A model generated the notes under the pieces. The model was not told the origin of the DNA and did not search any database. It saw only the letters and a program-made list of their open reading frames with translations. 64,000 nucleotides of DNA. Origin: Echinometra lucunter (taxonomy: Eukaryota; Echinodermata; Echinoidea; Camarodonta; Echinometridae). Both the position numbers and the translations under genes were made by a program. Positions within the stretch are counted from its first letter, which is position 1; every line of letters starts with the position of its first letter. The stretch spans positions 36,007,624 to 36,071,623 of the forward strand of contig CM057151.1 in NCBI GenBank assembly GCA_029962745.1, read 5' to 3'. Below, piece after piece: positions 59,347 through 64,000 of this stretch.

Positions 59347-61099
59347 AATTTATCACTTTTCCTTGTTCACTGTTGTTACATTTGGGTATATAAATCAGCA
59401 TTTAAACAATGTTTTAAAAAATATAGTGAACAAAGTGGATTTAGTGCCAATTAGAATGAAACTGAAGGAGATTCCCTTATTTGGGTTTTTTAAATAACTG
59501 TTCATGTTTAAATTCGATAAGAAACATGTTGCTATTGCCTGGAGAGAACAACAACACCCTCCCCCCCCCCCCAAAAAAAAAAAACAACAACATCTTTTTG
59601 AAATTTAATTTTTACCTAGTTTCAAGTTAGCATTTTTTTCATAGTTATCCCAAAAGGCGCTAAATAAAAAAAAAATATTCATTGAATTATTTTCAGTTGT
59701 TCAAACATATCAAACTTCGCACTATTTATCCAAAAAAGGAAGCTGCACCACAGTGAACATAGTGTAAATGAACGAATTCGTAATGACCTTGGTGGATTTA
59801 ATCCATTTTGGAATGAAACAGATTTTAGTTTAGTTCTTCTTCAGTTGAAAAGTATACATTTGTAGAGTAATTTTTGTAACTTTAAAAAATATATATTTTA
59901 ATGCGATTTAGCACATTTGATTCCCATGTACGAGATATGCATACTTATCTTTACAAATCAATTTCGCTAAAAACTGGATTTACTCGCATTTGGAACTAAT
60001 CTCTTCATACATGCATGTTCTTTGCATATACACTTAGAGACGTCAGGAGGCATTAATATGGACCTGGGGGGGGTGGAATGCTAGACTTTGCTGGGAGAGT
60101 GTGTGGTCAGACCATGCAAGTTTGATCGTACATTGAAAGCCCAAGAACATCAAATGAAAAAAAATGACAGCAGAATTTACACAATTAAGATGACAAAGTA
60201 AGCATTATCTCGTAGTATTATTGGTGTAACATATGGGCGCCATTTTGTCCATGAATTTCTTTTCCCATAATACTCCTTTATCATTCATTTGGTTTATCAT
60301 GAAAGATGATTCCACAGTAGACGGCAATGTATTCAACCAAGACAGAGTAACAGTATCAGTAAAAAAAGATTGTTATTTTTACGCAGAAAAATTAGGTATC
60401 TTCAAAATCAAGGAAAAACGAACCATCAAATGATAATGATTTTGCTAGCCTCTTTTTAAACTGAAATGAATTCTTAACTCACTCTGTCTGCATAATCTAA
60501 CGCCTCAAAATTAAAGAGTACTATCAGTCCAGCTTAAAGTGGCCATCTTCAAGTTTTGTCGGACATCAATTTAAAATCAACACCAGCTAACAACGGTCGC
60601 ATATAACTTCAAAACTTTTTTTATTTGTATAGTTTTTCATCACATTGCATGGAATGAAAATTCATCAGTCGACAATTGGAAATGTACATGCATTTCAAGA
60701 TACATGCTTATAGTTTCATTTCTGGATTTGAAAAAAAAAAAATCAAATTCAAATTCAAGCTCAATTCATATCGGTTTGAATTTGAATGTGAATTTGAATG
60801 AAATTGAAGCAAATTTATACGTCTTATTTTCATTTCTATTCTACCTTTAAAGCAATCATTTTGGAAGCGAAAACAATCACCTGCATGGCAATCTCTGTGG
60901 AAATACATTCAAGCACTGCTGATCAATGCTTTACTCATTGGTAATGCTACGTATGTGAATACAGTGTAATGACAAATTGGTCAAGAATTTCTTTCCCCAA
61001 ATTCCAAGATGGCCATCAGTATTTAACAAAGTAACTCTTTAACTAAAACTTTTCTGGGCAAACGTTAACGGTCTCTCGCCGTGTGGAATCAATAATGGA
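59342..61099. other. Intergenic DNA, nothing recognised
   Basis: AT-rich, with C/A runs at 59561-59584 and a G run at 60066-60073. Around 60740-60810 AATTCAAATTC and GAATTTGAAT blocks are locally self-complementary. No gene supported. Confidence 0.4.
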
Positions 61100-62390
61100 A
61101 ATGGTACGCACATTTTGCTTTTAAAATGTCCACACCGTGACTGCGTTCAAAATGCACTCAGTGATCGCACGGTGGGAAAAAAAATAAAATGTTGTTTTTT
61201 TTTTTCAGTAACCACAATGTGTCACACTATGACATAAAATATTATGTGAATATGTTTTGATTTTCTCAGCAAAATCGGTTTGTTACACTGTTTGACAAGG
61301 AGTATCATTATCACAGTGTGTTCACATTGCCAACAAAAAAGAATGCGTCCCAAACTTTTCTATGTTCTCAAAGTGAGCAAATTCTCGTGGCAATATACAT
61401 GTATAGCAGAGTGTTCTACACCTTTTTACACACAGCATGATATTATCACAGTTTGTTCACCACTATTCACACTACACACTAAGAATTTTTCCACCCTTCA
61501 AATGCATCACTAGGAGTTCCTTTGTGGGTACAATTTTGCACCCTAAAGAAGCATTATACACCTTTAAGTGAGCTACATTTTGCACCCTCAAGGGTGCAGA
61601 GTTGTACCCTTTAGGGAACTAAGGTGCAAATTTGGACCCTTTTGAATGCAAAAGTTTCTGCACCCTTAAAGGTGCATAGTTGCACCTTTAAACTATGCAC
61701 CTTAAGGGTGCAGACGGGCATTTCCGGGTGCAAACAATTACAAAAGGGTGCATCGTTGCACCTTTTTCATGTAGGGTGCAAGATTACACCCAAAAGGTGC
61801 TGCCAGTGTTGCATGTAGGGTGCAAAATTGAACCTTCATTCTAAGTGTGTATCAAAATGACTGTGCTCAAAATCCGCTCTGTGATCACACTGTGGACCCA
61901 CTTTCGTAAAATTCTAGGATATCACAGTGCGTCATGCTATGTCTTCTCAGTGGTCTGAGCAGTGTTCATACTGTCAGCACCATGAAACTTTCCTTTGTAT
62001 TCACATTGTTGGTTTATATTTTTCTCGATTTTCCCACTGCACTAACCACAGTGTGTCACGCTATGTGATACTTTGATAATGTGTTCACTTGTTCAGCAAC
62101 TTGGCTTTGTTCTACATTTACTTTGATGTTAAACTACAATACACCTACTTTTATAATGTGAGAGTTGTGTGGATACTGTGTCCCAAAGAGAAGTACACGA
62201 CTGTGAGACCTCCGTGTACTGAGTATAAACTATCGTGATTTTTTTCAGGAGTCACAAAGTGTCACAATTTATCACAGAGAGTGATGTGAGGATAATGTGT
62301 ATACACTGTCAAAGTATGGCTGTGATTATTATTTTTTTAATGACGGTAATTATTTGGCACCACAACGTATTGTGAGAGATAACTGTGACA
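61100..62390. repeat. Diverged repeats rich in CACAGTGTGTCAC motifs
   Basis: Two long blocks are collinear: GTGACTGCGTTCAAAATGCAC ... GTGATCGCAC (about 61138) with GTGCTCAAAATCCGCTCTGTG (about 61864), and ACCACAATGTGTCACACTATG (61210) with ACCACAGTGTGTCACGCTATG (62046). More TCACAGTGTG-like motifs occur at 61312, 61447, 61923 and 62246. This fits an old duplicated or palindromic element of ~700 bases, itself carrying a MITE insertion (61475-61849). Confidence 0.6.
61475..61849. mobile_element. TA-flanked MITE, family G, with AGGGTGCA motif array
   Basis: Ends CACACTAAGAATTTTTCCA and, on the right reverse-complemented, CACACTTAGAATGAAGG, with a TA on each side (61473-61474 and 61850-61851). 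The interior holds a dozen or more copies of TGCACC(C)T or its complement AGGGTGCA in both orientations. The ends are close to those of families A and F. Non-coding. Confidence 0.8.
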
Positions 62391-63727
62391 CGCTCATTCA
62401 AAAAACAACTGCTTGGCATTCCATAATTGTAATTCCTTCCCGCACTGCTTCCCGCACAGACTGTGCATGAGAGGGAACTCAGCTGAGCTCAAGGAATTGG
62501 CCTTTCACAGGGCACTGGCATGACTAGTTGCGCTGTGTCATAACTCTTTCAATACGCCGTGGTTTGTACAGGTTTTCTAATTGCATTTATGGTATTCTTG
62601 AATTATCGTTATAAACCGTATTTTTTAAAGAAATATTACAAGTCTTTATGAAAAGTTCACTGTGTACTGTGGGTTGTATGGAAAGACAAGGTCTAGAAGA
62701 ATATGAAAAATGGGAAAACAGCGTCTATGATCCAGAAAGCACGAGCATGGGCGTGCGTACGTGGAACAGTAAGCTAGGCAAGCATGGCATATCAATACAA
62801 ATACCGTTGTGTTCATTTTTGTATCTGGTCAACTGGATTATACTCAACTACTAAGGTTAACGAAATCTTATCATTCACTGATTGTTTCATTTCTGCTCGA
62901 GTGTTATAGTTTGCTCAAATGTTAACTCGTACAGAAACCAAGAGATACGAATAAATTCGGAACGTTGAATTTCTTAATAAAAAGATTATGAGGGCAACAT
63001 AATCATCAACAAACACTAATTTTCTAGAAATGTGTTTGGAAGAAATCTTAGTAGTAATGCTGTTCTGATTTAGAGCTAACGCTAGCTTCTTTTTAAAATC
63101 CAATTTAGACATTACATGGAACGTTTCATTTTAACATCGGTCCTCTAAAAATTATTTCATCGGCAACGTTATATCTCATTCCAACCCAACCTAATATAAT
63201 TAAAGCGTGATAAAAGGTTGCTTCCTAGGCAAATTGAATATTTAATTTTCCATCGAATTATATAAGTTACATTCATTTTCTAAACTATTTTAAGGATGAC
63301 ATTCTAAGTGTCTTGAACACGTGCATCACAAAATATTGAAATATTTGATAAAAGCATAAACGAGGGTGTTAACATACCAAAATAATCAGACATTGAATTT
63401 CAAAATTACAGTTTTGATTCTTAGAGATGTAGTGCTCATACTTCATAGATGAAGATCTTTGTCCAGCAAAAGATAATTGGAAAGTCACAGAATGAACTTC
63501 ACACACCGTTTTTTTTATAATTATTTTCTGACTTAAATTATTTCAAGTTTTCTTTTAGAATCGTGTGTATATACATACATATATATGCAAATATTGCAAT
63601 CAATATAATTTCATTCTAGCAAGGCATCAACTTTGTTTGCAAGGCAGTGGAGAAAACAATTTGAATCAGTTGAAACACGGCTTTAAAATGCTCTAATATA
63701 ACAAAATTATCCATGATCAGTCAAAAG
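62391..63727. other. Intergenic DNA or 3' flank of the gene at the right edge
   Basis: AT-rich and unique-looking. The 62648-62854 frame is short and unsupported. The part next to 63728 may be the 3' UTR of the minus-strand gene. Confidence 0.4.

Positions 63728-64000
<273 letters not shown>

Overview
Overall: this is AT-rich, repeat-dense eukaryotic DNA with spliceosomal introns. It carries long CT/GA, AAG, AGT and GATA microsatellites, many small palindromic transposons (MITEs), tRNA-derived SINEs and an L2/CR1-type LINE. The mix suggests a marine invertebrate, most likely an echinoderm. That is an inference from repeat style; no marker gene in the window settles the taxon. There are no operons, no rRNA and no intact tRNA genes, and very little of the 64 kb is coding.

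Layout: 1-22996 is intergenic and holds MITEs, SINE remnants, minisatellites and a pair of inverted dispersed repeats. 22997-35151 and 35652-47655 are two versions of one ~12 kb segment, separated by a 500-N gap. Each version holds the same two-exon gene (exon 1 with an NRF1-type palindrome upstream; exon 2 encoding most of a ~220-229 aa basic, serine-rich, probably nuclear protein that I do not recognise). 47656-63727 is again repeat-rich intergenic DNA with a second 500-N gap at 55973-56472. At the right edge (63728-64000, minus strand) there is a CpG-rich stretch that looks like the 3' coding end of another gene, split over two reading frames.

The ~12 kb repeat looks more like two unmerged haplotypes than a real tandem duplication. 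Copy 2 begins at the first base after the gap, copy 1 ends in the GA tract before the gap, and the same GA tract lies at the end of the match in copy 2. If so, the two versions are a natural allele comparison. They show two mobile-element presence/absence differences: a 700-bp terminal-inverted-repeat element only in copy 1 (3-bp target duplication, intact empty site in copy 2), and a 5'-truncated L2/CR1-like LINE only in copy 2, inserted inside a TA-flanked MITE that is uninterrupted in copy 1.

Most striking patterns: (1) several MITE families with different interiors share the same TA-flanked CACWCT-type ends; (2) a piggyBac-type MITE occurs twice with TTAA flanks and CCCATTCGTGAC ends; (3) three other element families carry a second, smaller hairpin nested within or next to their terminal inverted repeats. 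I found no CRISPR array, bacterial-type gene cluster, viral gene or toxin gene.
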